DNA from: Microvirga lotononidis
GTDB lineage: Bacteria; Pseudomonadota; Alphaproteobacteria; Rhizobiales; Beijerinckiaceae
DNA length: 64,000 nt
Assembly (NCBI RefSeq): GCF_034627025.1
Contig: NZ_CP141048.1
Coordinates: 4,788,001-4,852,000, forward strand
Direction of reading: 5' to 3'
Position numbers and translations under genes: made by a program. The notes beneath the pieces were generated by a model. The model searched no databases. It was given only the letters and a program-made list of their open reading frames with translations, and was not told the DNA's origin. Positions 47,203 to 58,411 of the stretch are shown here, one piece after another (position 1 is the stretch's first letter; each line of letters opens with the position of its first letter).

Positions 47203-49062
47203 ATGGGACTTCATTATCGCGCGGGTGTCTGCGCACTCGCCTTGACGGCAGGCTGCGTGGCTCTGCAGCTCGAACCTGCAGTGATCCGGGACCTCATGCT
47301 GGACAACGGCACTCACCGCGTCACGGTAGGCGCCGTCAAGGTTCCCCTCTGGAGCGCGGCCTTCGCGCAATCCGCCGACACCTTCAGCCTGGAGAACGTG
47401 AGCTTCGCATTCGGGTCGACGACCTATGAGGCCAAGCGGATCGAGTTCTCCGGCGTCTCTTCATCGCGGGCCGACATCGAGGCACTGTTCTCCGCGACTT
47501 CGACCGAGCCGATGGAAAGCCGGCTGAAGCGCATCACCGTGAAGCGGATCACCATTCCCGAGGCGCGGGTGACGCAGACCGTCGGCACGCAGTCGCAGAC
47601 GACGACCTATCGAAACGCTACGCTCAGCGATGTTGCGGATGGCCGCGTCGCCTCTATCCTGATCGAGACCAGCGCGACCGAGACGAGCGGCCCCAAGAAC
47701 AGCGCTCTCATCAGCATGGGCCGCACGAGCTTGAACGAGCTCGATCTTCCCGCTCTGGCCCGGCTGTACGAGACGAAGGCCGATAGCGATAACGCTCCGC
47801 TCATCAGACTCTACGGCACTTTTTCCATCGAGAATACCGAAGTCGCAGACAATGAAGACGGCGTGACCGTCAGGATCGCCAGGCTCAACGGGCAGGATTT
47901 CCAAGGACGCCCGACCAGGGATTCCTGGACAGGCACCGTGAGTGCCATGACCGAGATGGCCGATCGCAAGGATCTGTCCTCGGGCGACCAGGCCCGCCTC
48001 GTTTCCGTCATCGCCGATCTCCTCGATGCGTTTCACATCGGCGGCATGGAAGCCTCGGGAATCGAGGTGAGCTCGAAAGGCAAGGATTCCCCTGGCCAAG
48101 GCCGCATCAGCCGGATCGCCTATACGGGCAGCGCAAACGGTCAGCCGGCGGACGTCCGATGGGAAGGCTTCGAGTTTTCCGACAAAGACAACCGGGTGAA
48201 GATCGATGGCCTGAGCCTGACGGGTTTCTCCTTCAAGCAGACGATCGAAGGCTTGAGAACGCTCCAGGGGAAATCCTTCGATGATATCGACCCGGCCGCG
48301 ATGCGCAGCCTCGTCCCGACTCTGGGGACGTTGCGTCTATCCGGTCTCTCCATCGATGGAACCACGGACGACGAAGGCAAGAAGGTGAAGGTTCAAGCCG
48401 CGCTGAAGGGCTTCGAACTGACTGCGGACCGCCCGATCAACGCCGTACCGACCAATATCCGCATCGGGCTGCAGAATTTTGCGATGGCGCTGCCCTCGAA
48501 CAGCAGCGACGACGGCATCAAGGAACTTGTGGCTCTAGGCTATAAGAACGTCGATGTGTCGTTCGGCGCCGCCGCCACATGGAACGAGTCTACGAGCGAG
48601 ATCATGCTCAACGAAGTCTCGTTCCAGGGCCAGGACATGGGCACTGTCGGCCTGAGCGGCCGCATCGGCAATGTCGGCAAGGACATCTTCAACGCCGACA
48701 CGGCCATTGCGACCGTCGCCCTGGTCGGAGCCAAGGCCAAGGCCCTGGACCTCACGGTCCAGAACAGCGGCTTGTTCGAGCGCTACATGGCCAAGGCCGC
48801 CAAGGAGCAGAAGACGACGCCGGAATCGCTGCGCCGGACCTATGCCGCGGCTGCGGCCTTCGTAGTGCCGGCGATGCTCGGCAGCTCGGATCAGGCTCAA
48901 GCCTTGAGCCAAGCCATTGCCCGCTTCATCGCCAAGCCCGGCAAGCTTACGATCAATGCGACTCCTAAGGACCCGTCAGGTTTCGGCATCGCGGAAGCGG
49001 TCGTGCTCCCCGATCCCAAGGCCATTCTCGACAAGCTGAACGTGAGCGCAAAGGCCGAGTGA
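47203..49062 (+). CDS. Large exported protein of unknown function
   Basis: 619 residues. A weak signal or lipobox-like start (LALTAGCVAL, Cys at residue 18) precedes a long beta-rich body made of repeating strand pairs with alternating polar and hydrophobic residues (RITVKRITIPEARV, GLSLTGFSFKQ, LRLSGLSIDGTT, QAALKGFELTAD, GLSGRIGNVGKD). The last 130 residues (about 490-619) are helical. The pattern is reminiscent of AsmA-like or lipid-transfer periplasmic proteins, but I cannot assign a family. GGGGGA precedes the ATG at 47203. Its 3' end is followed by palindromes, not an operon partner. Confidence 0.72.
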   Translation: MGLHYRAGVCALALTAGCVALQLEPAVIRDLMLDNGTHRVTVGAVKVPLWSAAFAQSADTFSLENVSFAFGSTTYEAKRIEFSGVSSSRADIEALFSATSTEPMESRLKRITVKRITIPEARVTQTVGTQSQTTTYRNATLSDVADGRVASILIETSATETSGPKNSALISMGRTSLNELDLPALARLYETKADSDNAPLIRLYGTFSIENTEVADNEDGVTVRIARLNGQDFQGRPTRDSWTGTVSAMTEMADRKDLSSGDQARLVSVIADLLDAFHIGGMEASGIEVSSKGKDSPGQGRISRIAYTGSANGQPADVRWEGFEFSDKDNRVKIDGLSLTGFSFKQTIEGLRTLQGKSFDDIDPAAMRSLVPTLGTLRLSGLSIDGTTDDEGKKVKVQAALKGFELTADRPINAVPTNIRIGLQNFAMALPSNSSDDGIKELVALGYKNVDVSFGAAATWNESTSEIMLNEVSFQGQDMGTVGLSGRIGNVGKDIFNADTAIATVALVGAKAKALDLTVQNSGLFERYMAKAAKEQKTTPESLRRTYAAAAAFVVPAMLGSSDQAQALSQAIARFIAKPGKLTINATPKDPSGFGIAEAVVLPDPKAILDKLNVSAKAE

Positions 49063-49084
49063 CGCCCCGCCATCACCCTTCATG

Positions 49085-49168
49085 TCATCACCGGCCTTGT
49101 GCCGGTGATCTCGATCGGAAGGGCGCGGCGCTTCTCCGTATCGGGACGGCCGGGACAGGCCCGGCCTG
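49085..49168. repeat. REP-like palindrome pair
   Basis: ATCACCGGC (49087-49095) with GCCGGTGAT (49101-49109), and GGCCGGG (49148-49154) with CCCGGCC (49160-49166). Same order and spacing class as the element at 3738-3822. It lies between two convergent genes. Confidence 0.8.
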
Positions 49169-49213
49169 ACGTGAGAGGAGAATCCGACAAGGCGGCGCCT
49201 GTTAGGCCGTTCC

Positions 49214-51517
<2,304 letters not shown>

Positions 51518-51616
51518 CCCCGACGCTCCTTGCACTGACCAAACCAATTTGGAGGCTCTTGTGCGCGCCCTTCACCCTGTCGTCAATGTCCTTGTCTTAA
51601 GCCGCGGGGTCGCGCG

Positions 51617-52237
51617 ATGAAGCTGCGGCATCGCCTGAAGAACTGGCGCAACCCGCACAACCAGACCCGTGTCCACCTGGCTCGCATGGCTGGGCGTTAC
51701 GGGTATGAGATCGGGGAGTTTACCTACGGCAAGCCCAAGGTCAGGTTCCCGGAATCGGGCCGCAAGCTCACCATCGGGCGCTACGGATCCATCGCCGACA
51801 AGGTGGAGATCCTCCTCGGCGGCAACCACCGCACGGATTGGGGCACCACCTATCCCTTCTCGGCCTTCCGGGAGCTTTGGCCCGGGGCGCCCAGGAGCGA
51901 GGATTATCATACCTCCCGGGGCGACGTGGTCATCGGTCACGACGTCTGGCTGGGCTCCGGCGCCATCATCATGTCAGGTTTGACCGTAGGGCATGGCGCC
52001 GTGGTCGCGGCCCAGGCCGTCGTGACCAGGGATGTCCCGCCCTACGCCATCGTCGGCGGCAATCCGGCGAAGGTGATCCGTTATCGTTTCGACGAGGAGA
52101 CCATCGCGGCCCTGCTCGAGGTGCAATGGTGGGAGCTGCCGCGGGAGAAGATCGCGACCATCATTCCGCTTCTGCAGAGCGACCGGATCCGCGAGCTGAT
52201 CGCGGCCGTCAAGGTGCTGCGGGCTCAATCGTCCTGA
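51617..52237 (+). CDS. CatB-like hexapeptide O-acetyltransferase
   Basis: 206 residues, left-handed beta-helix acyltransferase of the Vat/CatB class. IGRYGSIADKVEILLGGNHRTDW is the active-site entrance with the catalytic His, followed by hexapeptide rungs DVVIGHDVWLGSGAIIMSGLTVGHGAVVAAQAVVTRDVPPYAIVGGNPAKVIRYRF (in pieces). Such enzymes acetylate antibiotics or sugars; near an OafA-like acyltransferase and a glycosyltransferase a surface sugar is the likelier target. The 3' 29 bases overlap the convergent acyltransferase gene. Confidence 0.88.
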   Translation: MKLRHRLKNWRNPHNQTRVHLARMAGRYGYEIGEFTYGKPKVRFPESGRKLTIGRYGSIADKVEILLGGNHRTDWGTTYPFSAFRELWPGAPRSEDYHTSRGDVVIGHDVWLGSGAIIMSGLTVGHGAVVAAQAVVTRDVPPYAIVGGNPAKVIRYRFDEETIAALLEVQWWELPREKIATIIPLLQSDRIRELIAAVKVLRAQSS

Positions 52238-53303
52238 GCGTGCGGCGACCAAGCGCTTTGGCCTTGAGGCCCAAAGCCGGCTTCTCGATCAGATACCATG
52301 ACACGGCTGCGACCATGAGGGTAATCGCCAGCGAGGGCGCCAGCAGCGCGCCGGCGGATATGCCCGACCAGAGTGCATGCAGGCTCTGCTGGATCGGCCA
52401 GCCATACAGGTAGGTGCCGTAGGACAGGTCCGCCTTGGGCTCGTACCCGAAGCGTGTGAGCATCGGCGCGAAGGCCAGCCACAGGATACTGTAGGTTGAG
52501 CCCATGAACAGCAGCGTCTTGTACAGGAAGGATCCGGCGCTGAGCCACGTCGCGAGGAGCAGCACCGGAACGAGTAGCCCCGAGAGACGGACCCGGCTTC
52601 GCCAGACGTAAAGCGCGCCGCCGAACGCGAAGATCAGCGGCAGGCGGAGGGCCGTCTGCACGCCCTTCGGAGCGTCCGGCTGAAGGAGATCAAGCCCCAC
52701 CAACCCGATCGCAAGCCCGCCGACAAGCACGAGCGCGGCGGTGCGGGAATGCAGCAATCCGAGAAGGCCCATGAGGAGGACGCCCGCGTAACATATGACC
52801 TCGTATTTGAGGGTCCAGACGGTTCCCATGGGAAGCACCAGGGGATTGCCGGTGAACACGCCTGGCAGCTCCGTGTTGCTCTTGAGGCTCGTGAGCGTCG
52901 CCGTGATGAAGCGGCGTAAGGTCGGGCTCCCGAGATACTCGCCGATAGGCAGCGTGGTCATGGCGGTTCCGAGCAGGAGCGCCACCACGAGCACCGCCAC
53001 GATCAGTCCGGGCGCGATGCGCAAGGTCCGGGCGATCACATAGTCACGCCAGCCGCGCCGGTCGAAGCTCATGGTGACGAGGAAGCCGGAGATGGCGAAG
53101 AAGCCGTTCACCGCATGCTCGCCCAGGGTGAAGCCGGTCGACGCCGCCAGGGGCTCGTCGAGCAACTCGCCCGTGGTGACGCTGAAGGCGTGGGACACCA
53201 CGACGGCGAGGGCGAGGGCAAGGCGGATCAAGGTGAGATTGTTGTGAGGTCCGGCGATCGCGCTCTCGATCCTCACACCTTGCCAGGGACGCGCAGGAGC
53301 CAT
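52209..53303 (-). CDS. Acyltransferase 3 (OafA/YrhL-like) membrane protein
   Basis: 364 residues with ten or so membrane helices. Motifs RLALALAVVVSHAFSV (with the conserved His) at about residues 27-42, NGFFAISGFLVT, and YVIARTLRIAPGL are typical of acyltransferase 3 proteins that O-acetylate polysaccharides. Start ATG 53303. The gene ends inside the last codons of the convergent acetyltransferase. With the glycosyltransferase upstream it forms a small envelope-modification group. Confidence 0.9.
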   Translation of the reverse strand: MAPARPWQGVRIESAIAGPHNNLTLIRLALALAVVVSHAFSVTTGELLDEPLAASTGFTLGEHAVNGFFAISGFLVTMSFDRRGWRDYVIARTLRIAPGLIVAVLVVALLLGTAMTTLPIGEYLGSPTLRRFITATLTSLKSNTELPGVFTGNPLVLPMGTVWTLKYEVICYAGVLLMGLLGLLHSRTAALVLVGGLAIGLVGLDLLQPDAPKGVQTALRLPLIFAFGGALYVWRSRVRLSGLLVPVLLLATWLSAGSFLYKTLLFMGSTYSILWLAFAPMLTRFGYEPKADLSYGTYLYGWPIQQSLHALWSGISAGALLAPSLAITLMVAAVSWYLIEKPALGLKAKALGRRTLRTIEPAAP

Positions 53304-53416
53304 CGTGCCGGTCTACCTTCTCTCCTGCGCCCCGCTTGTCGGAGCTTGTCCGTCAAAGCCATTAAATGAACCGCGGTACGACGGCAATACGCCCGAGGTA
53401 TCCCCCGGTGGCCCCG

Positions 53417-54271
53417 TCAGAACGCCTTGCGGCCCCGCATCGCAGCCCAGGCTCCGGCCGCCGAGCCGCCGTAGCGCTCGACGAGCTTGCGCCGGAACGT
53501 CAGGCTCGCGGCCAGGGTCTTGAGGGCATTGATGCCGAACATGCCCGGCGCCGGGTTCGGCAGCCCGTATTTGCGGCTCACATAGGCCCGCGACCAGGCC
53601 TGATGCCAGCGGGAGGTGAAGACGCGGCCGGGCTTGTCGCCGCTCGACCGGCCGCGTCCATGCCTGACGACGGCCTGCGGGACATAGATCAGGGCAGAGC
53701 CGGAATCCGCCACGCGGCGGCAGAGGTCGTCGTCCTCGTAGAACAGGAAGATGTTCTCGTCGAAGCCGCCGAGCCGCAGGAAGGTTTCGCGGCGGATGAG
53801 GAAGCAGGCGCCGGAGAAGAACGGCGCACAAGCCTCGCCTTCCGGCAGGACGAGCTTGCCGCCGGGATTGGTCAGCGAGGCGGCGAGGAGGGAGCGCGGT
53901 TGATAGAACACCCGTCCGCTCGGCTCCACGATCTGCGGCGCGAAGAACGCCGCATCGGGATAGCGTCGCGCCGCATCGATGAGGGCCGCGACCGCGCCCA
54001 CGTCCACGATGCAGTCCGGATTGACGATCAGCACGAATTCGCTGTCGGCCGCCCGCACGCCGATATTGTTGGCGCGGCCATAGCCCTCGTTGCGGGCATT
54101 GCGGATGACGCGGGCGCCCTGCCCCTCGGCCATCGCGGCGGTGCCGTCCGCCGAGGCATTGTCCACCACGATCACCGGCACGTCGTCCGTCTGTAACGCG
54201 CCAAGACACTCCGGCAGCGCATGGGCGCTGTCGAAGGTCACGACGATGGCGGTGACGTCCTGGCGGCTCAT
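53417..54271 (-). CDS. Family 2 glycosyltransferase
   Basis: 284 residues, GT-A fold. [21 protein letters not shown] at the start, [16 protein letters not shown] with the nucleotide-binding acidic residues, [19 protein letters not shown] (the DxD-like N-P-D) and the acceptor-side [22 protein letters not shown] with the catalytic ED. Resembles rhamnosyl- or other inverting sugar transferases acting on lipid-linked sugars. Its start overlaps the stop of aspS by 4 bases (ATGA), an unusual coupling of a tRNA synthetase to a surface-sugar gene. Confidence 0.9.
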   Translation of the reverse strand: MSRQDVTAIVVTFDSAHALPECLGALQTDDVPVIVVDNASADGTAAMAEGQGARVIRNARNEGYGRANNIGVRAADSEFVLIVNPDCIVDVGAVAALIDAARRYPDAAFFAPQIVEPSGRVFYQPRSLLAASLTNPGGKLVLPEGEACAPFFSGACFLIRRETFLRLGGFDENIFLFYEDDDLCRRVADSGSALIYVPQAVVRHGRGRSSGDKPGRVFTSRWHQAWSRAYVSRKYGLPNPAPGMFGINALKTLAASLTFRRKLVERYGGSAAGAWAAMRGRKAF

Positions 54272-56076
54272 TTCTCCGGCAGGTTCGTCCGGATGTGCAG
54301 CTCGCGCAGCTGCTTCGGGGTCGCCTCGGAGGGCGCGCCGAGCAGCAGGTCTTCCGCCTTCTGGTTCATGGGGAAGAGCGTGATCTCGCGCAGGTTATGC
54401 GCGCCGCAGAGAAGCATCACGATCCGGTCCACGCCCGCCGCCATGCCGCCGTGGGGCGGTGCGCCGTACTGGAACGCGCGATACATGCCGCCGAACCGCT
54501 CCATGACCTCCTTCTCGCCGTAGCCGGCGATCTCGAAGGCCTTCACCATCCGGTCGGGACGATGATTGCGGATCGAGCCCGAGGCCATCTCGTAGCCGTT
54601 GCAGACCATGTCGTACTGGAAGGCCGTGATCTTGAGGATCGTGTCCTTGTCCGTCGGGTCGAGGGCCATGAAGGCGTCGTGGTCGAAGTTCGCCATGGAG
54701 AACGGGTTGTGGGAGAAGTCGATCTTCTTCTCGTCCTCGTTCCACTCGTATTGCGGGAAGTCGACGATCCAGCAGAACTCGTACCGATCCTTGTCGATGA
54801 GGTTGAGCTCCTCGCCGATGCGGGTGCGCGCCTTGCCGGCGAGAGACGCCGCCTTGTCCTCGACGCCGGCCGAGAAGAACACCGCGTCGCCCGCCTTGAT
54901 CCCGGCCTTCTCGCGAATGGCGGCCTGCGCGGCTTCGGGGATGAACTTGGCGATGGGGCCCTTGCCGATGATCTGGCCGTTGTCTTCCTCGAACACGATG
55001 TAGCCGAGGCCCGGCGCGCCTTCCGAGCGGGCCCAGTCGTTCAGCTTGTCGAAGAAGGAGCGCGGCTGCGAGGCGGCGCCCGTCGCCGGGATGGCACGCA
55101 CGACGCCGCCCGACTTGATGACGTTCTTGAACGCGTTGAAGGTCACGTCCTCACGGGTGAACACCTCCGACACGTCAGCGATGATCAGCGGGTTGCGCAG
55201 GTCCGGCTTGTCGTTGCCGTATTTCAGCATCGACTCGAAATACGGGATGCGCGGGAAGACCTCGGTGACCGGCTTGCCGTCCGCGAACTCCTTGAAGGTG
55301 TCGCGGATCACCGGCTCCATGGTCTGGAAGATGTCTTCCTGGGTGACGAAGCTCATCTCCACGTCGAGCTGGTAGAACTCGCCCGGCAGGCGATCGGCGC
55401 GCGGGTCCTCGTCGCGGAAGCAGGGCGCCATCTGGAAGTACCGGTCGAAGCCGGAGATCATGATCAGCTGCTTGAACTGCTGCGGCGCCTGCGGCAGCGC
55501 GTAGAACTTGCCGGGATGGATCCGCGACGGCACGAGGAAGTCGCGCGCGCCTTCCGGCGAGGAGGCGGTCAGGATCGGCGTCGTGAACTCGAAGAAGCCG
55601 CTCTGCTGCATGCGGCTGCGGAGCGAGTTGATGATCGCGCCGCGCTTCATGATGTTGTTGTGCAGCTTCTCGCGGCGCAGGTCGAGATACCGGTAGGTGA
55701 GACGGGTCTCCTCCGGGTATTCCTGGTCGCCGAAGACCGGCATCGGCAGCTCGGCCGCCGGGCCCAACACCTCAATGTCCGTGATGTAGACCTCGACCAT
55801 GCCGGTCGGCAGCTCCGGGTTCTCGGTGCCGGCCGGGCGCTTGCGCACCTTGCCGTCGACCCGGATCACCCATTCCGACCGGGCCGCCTCGGCCTGCTTG
55901 AAGGCAGCCGAATCCGGATCGATCACGCATTGCGTCATCCCGTAATGGTCGCGCAGGTCGATGAACAGCACGCCGCCATGGTCGCGGATGCGGTGGCACC
56001 AGCCGGAGAGCCGGGCAACCTGGCCGACATCGGATTCGCGGAGCGCGCCGCAGGTGTGGGAACGATAACGGTGCAT
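54268..56076 (-). CDS. aspS: Aspartyl-tRNA synthetase (bacterial type)
   Basis: About 602 residues from [18 protein letters not shown] (ATG 56076); a start at 56088 would add four residues. N-terminal OB anticodon-binding domain ([24 protein letters not shown]), class II motif 2 ([24 protein letters not shown] in two parts), and the bacterial insertion domain (about 290-420); motif 3 with [15 protein letters not shown] near the end. In many alphaproteobacteria this enzyme also charges tRNA-Asn, corrected by GatCAB; no evidence in the window either way. Its stop overlaps the glycosyltransferase start. Confidence 0.96.
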   Translation of the reverse strand: MHRYRSHTCGALRESDVGQVARLSGWCHRIRDHGGVLFIDLRDHYGMTQCVIDPDSAAFKQAEAARSEWVIRVDGKVRKRPAGTENPELPTGMVEVYITDIEVLGPAAELPMPVFGDQEYPEETRLTYRYLDLRREKLHNNIMKRGAIINSLRSRMQQSGFFEFTTPILTASSPEGARDFLVPSRIHPGKFYALPQAPQQFKQLIMISGFDRYFQMAPCFRDEDPRADRLPGEFYQLDVEMSFVTQEDIFQTMEPVIRDTFKEFADGKPVTEVFPRIPYFESMLKYGNDKPDLRNPLIIADVSEVFTREDVTFNAFKNVIKSGGVVRAIPATGAASQPRSFFDKLNDWARSEGAPGLGYIVFEEDNGQIIGKGPIAKFIPEAAQAAIREKAGIKAGDAVFFSAGVEDKAASLAGKARTRIGEELNLIDKDRYEFCWIVDFPQYEWNEDEKKIDFSHNPFSMANFDHDAFMALDPTDKDTILKITAFQYDMVCNGYEMASGSIRNHRPDRMVKAFEIAGYGEKEVMERFGGMYRAFQYGAPPHGGMAAGVDRIVMLLCGAHNLREITLFPMNQKAEDLLLGAPSEATPKQLRELHIRTNLPEK

Positions 56077-56223
56077 GGAGGCGGACATGGAAAAAGCCTG
56101 CTGGTTCGATTTAAGCGCAACATCCATGGGAGTCGGGGGAAGTCAAGGCGGAAGGAAAGGATTGTACTTCAATGCCATGCGTAACAAGGTTCACAATAAG
56201 TGACTCGAGCATCTTGAGGCCTC

Positions 56224-56925
56224 ATGTCCGGCCCGAAACCGAAATTGCTGCTCTTCCCGGGAATTGACGGCGTCCCTGAGCTGCGTCGCGGCCTGATGGA
56301 ATGCCTCGAAGACCGCTTCGAGGCCCAAATCTTTAGCCTGCCTGAAGATCCCGATCTCGATTATGAAGGCCTATCGCAGTGGCTTGCAGAGCGGTTACCG
56401 GAAGGCCCCCTGGTCTTGGCCGGAGAGTCCTTCAGCGGTCCTCTGGTTGCCATGATCGCGGAAAAGCGCCCCGACAAGGTGAAGGGTGTCGTTTTCATTG
56501 CTTCCTTCCCGAAACTCGGCTTGCTGAGAGCCGCAGTTCATTTGCTACCCTTTATCCCCCTTCGCGCCATCCCCTTTGCCCCGATAAGCTGGCTCTTGAT
56601 GGGGCAGACCGGGTCGGAGGATATTCGGAGAGAGATGCACAAAGCCCTGAAGCTGCTCACGCCGAAGATCGCCAAGCACAGAGCCAAGCTCGCCCTTGAT
56701 GTGGATGTTCGGCAAATCATCACCGGACTGCCCCAGGCCATTCTGGTCATTCATGGGACGAGAGATAGGCTTCTGCCGTATCGCTATGTCCGCCAGTTTC
56801 AAGAACTAAGGCCGGATGCCCAAATTGTGCCGATCGACGGATATCACATGATCCTGGAGACCCATCCGAAGCCTATTGCCAAGGCCTTGGAAGTTTTCAT
56901 GGAATCCCTGTTTCTCAGTTCATAG
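56224..56925 (+). CDS. Alpha/beta hydrolase
   Basis: 233 residues. KLLLFPGIDG with the first strand and oxyanion region, nucleophile Ser in AGESFSGPLV (G-x-S-x-S/G elbow), acid in HGTRDRLLP and catalytic His in DGYHMILETHP. No signal peptide; small for the fold. Resembles lysophospholipase-like or thioesterase-like serine hydrolases; substrate unknown. ATG at 56224. Divergent from aspS across about 97 bases. Confidence 0.85.
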   Translation: MSGPKPKLLLFPGIDGVPELRRGLMECLEDRFEAQIFSLPEDPDLDYEGLSQWLAERLPEGPLVLAGESFSGPLVAMIAEKRPDKVKGVVFIASFPKLGLLRAAVHLLPFIPLRAIPFAPISWLLMGQTGSEDIRREMHKALKLLTPKIAKHRAKLALDVDVRQIITGLPQAILVIHGTRDRLLPYRYVRQFQELRPDAQIVPIDGYHMILETHPKPIAKALEVFMESLFLSS

Positions 56926-57036
56926 CCAAGCTCGATCTGCAAGCGAACGTCCTTGCGGGATCGTTGGACGAGTGGGATGCCCGAACCTCGATACTATCGT
57001 CCCTGCGTTGGTGGGAGCCCAGGGCCACGCCTTCTC

Positions 57037-57128
57037 AAGAACAGTCGGGCCGCGTGACGCCTCTGTTTGCACTGTCGGCGGGTCTGGATCCCGGATCTGC
57101 GCTACGCTCCGTCCGGGATGACGGTGAG
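57037..57128. repeat. Palindromic repeat (GGATCCCGG ... CCGGGATGAC type)
   Basis: Around 57080-57125 GGATCCCGGATCTG and CGTCCGGGATGACG form an imperfect hairpin of the kind dispersed in Rhizobiales intergenic DNA. It directly follows the hydrolase gene and precedes RNA copy B. I see no gene between 56926 and 57140. Confidence 0.55.
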
Positions 57129-57140
57129 TGAAGGTGAGAT

Positions 57141-57410
57141 GTCAAAGAGCCAGCACCTTGGGGCCCGCAGCTTGCGCTGCGAGCCTTTCAGGAGATCGAG
57201 GGTGGCGCGATGGCAGCCCGGCTCGATGTCTAATGTTTGATGGAAGAGCCGAACTGCTCGTCCCGCACGGTACTTTTAGGCGTTTCGACTTGGACCAGCA
57301 CAGGGCTGCCAAGGGCCTCCGGCCCCAGGTGTGCGAGACCTGCGGCAGGACCGTTCCCCACCCCACAACTGCGACGCCTCGCGAGCGCGCCCCTCGTCAG
57401 GCGGGGATGC
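57141..57410 (-). ncRNA. Putative structured non-coding RNA, copy B
   Basis: About 270 nt, homologous to copy A at 3852-4120. In transcript order: GACG/CGTC hairpin; ACGGT/ACCGT helix enclosing two hairpins (CAGGT with ACCTG inside GCC/GGC, and the identical CTTGG-CAGC-CCTGT-GCTG-GT-CCAAG); a 3' domain closed by GAGCCGG/CTGGCTC holding a nine-pair hairpin GCUCGCAGC-GCAA-GCUGCGGGC with a GNRA tetraloop. The second hairpin replaces a C-G of copy A with A-U and re-pairs several others, and the third stem is better paired here (A-U for A x G in copy A). Ends are estimates; no match to RNase P RNA, tmRNA, SRP or 6S RNA. Confidence 0.65.
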
Positions 57411-57416
57411 GTAACG

Positions 57417-57445
57417 ATATAGCCAAGGTTGCAGCAACTGTCAAG
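57417..57445 (-). promoter_or_regulatory. Sigma-70 promoter of RNA copy B (CTTGAC-N17-CTATAT)
   Basis: CTTGAC (57445-57440) and CTATAT (57422-57417) on the minus strand with a 17-nt spacer. The 13 bases upstream of the -35 and seven bases before the -10 equal those of copy A while most of the rest of the spacer differs, a sign that the promoter is under selection. Confidence 0.8.
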
Positions 57446-57483
57446 AACAAAGTGAGAACATAACATGGCCCCAACCAACTCTC

Positions 57484-57735
57484 GCCGTCATGGCCGGGAG
57501 GGGCTGTCATTCCGGGGCGCCGCAGGCGAACCCGGAACCCATAGACACGACGCCCGAGAATAAAACGCTGCATCAGCCGTCGCGCTCGATCCTTGGGTCG
57601 TCAGCGGTTCTGGGTTCCGGGCTCCGCTGCGCGGCCCCGGAATGACGGCCAGGGGTCTTTTCGGCATCGGGATGGCACGAGGCCGGCCATGACGGAGAGG
57701 GTGTCATCGGCGAGAGTGTCATTCTCGGCCGAAGC
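57484..57735. repeat. Cluster of palindromic repeats
   Basis: Several related inverted repeats: CATTCCGGGGCGCC...CGAACCCGGAACCC (about 57508-57542), its near mirror GGGTTCCGGGCTCC...CGGCCCCGGAATGACGG (about 57610-57650), and an ATGGCACGAGGCCGGCCAT element (about 57671-57690). All are of the hairpin classes seen elsewhere in the window. No gene in 57446-57925 can be supported. Confidence 0.6.
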
Positions 57736-57925
57736 GCAGTGGAGGGGAAGGGAATCCACTCACAAGCACAGCACCATGAATCCCCTCCCGGCCTTACGGC
57801 CGCCGGTGATGACAGCGGCATCTTCGCTGTCCCCCTTCGCACTTCCGTTGTTTTCCAACGAATTTTCCACCTCAAGCAGCTCAGAAATCCTTGCGGAACA
57901 AAGGGTGAATTCCCATATTCTTCCT

Positions 57926-58306
57926 ATGGTTAGCACCCTTGCGACATCCCTGTTGAGACCGGCCCGGAACGCTCCCGTCGAGGAGCGGATCGAGGGCAAT
58001 TGGCACGTCTATCCGCTGGAGGGCGCGCTGGAACTCGACTATGTGGACCAGGCCGGCAATCCGAGCCGGCGCTGGGTGTTGGCGCGCGAGCTGAAGGTGG
58101 GGCCGGGCAAGATGCTGCTGGGCGGGATCGACATCCTGTCCGAGGACGGCTATCGCGGCTTCCGGGTCGACCGGATCCATCGTCTGGAGGACGCGGAGAC
58201 CGGCCTCGTGGTCGAGCACAACATCCTCGACTGGCTCATGAAGCGCGCCGAGCGGCAGGCGAAGGCGCGGCGCAAGCACCTTGCGCGGAACCGAGCCGGC
58301 GCCTGA
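57926..58306 (+). CDS. Small WYL-like domain protein, conserved hypothetical
   Basis: 126 residues. IEGNWHVYPLEGALELDYVDQAGNPSRRWVLARELK resembles a short WYL-like strand pattern, ending GYRGFRVDRIHRLEDAE, then a basic helical tail (LDWLMKRAERQAKARRKHLA). WYL domains bind nucleic acid or nucleotide ligands; this copy is free-standing, with no helix-turn-helix. ATG at 57926 is chosen because the longer frame runs through palindromic repeats. Function unknown. rnd begins 105 bases downstream. Confidence 0.72.
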   Translation: MVSTLATSLLRPARNAPVEERIEGNWHVYPLEGALELDYVDQAGNPSRRWVLARELKVGPGKMLLGGIDILSEDGYRGFRVDRIHRLEDAETGLVVEHNILDWLMKRAERQAKARRKHLARNRAGA

Positions 58307-58411
58307 CCTTATTCCTTTCGCCCGGGCGAAGCTTTACCTTATCCTCCGACAAACTGCGGGTCCGTCGATGACGGACTCGCGGGCCCCTTTCCGATAGGCT
58401 ATGAACGCTCC

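Noticed and set aside
54295..56184. 629-residue open frame antisense to aspS
   Set aside because: Shadow of aspS codons, no domain.
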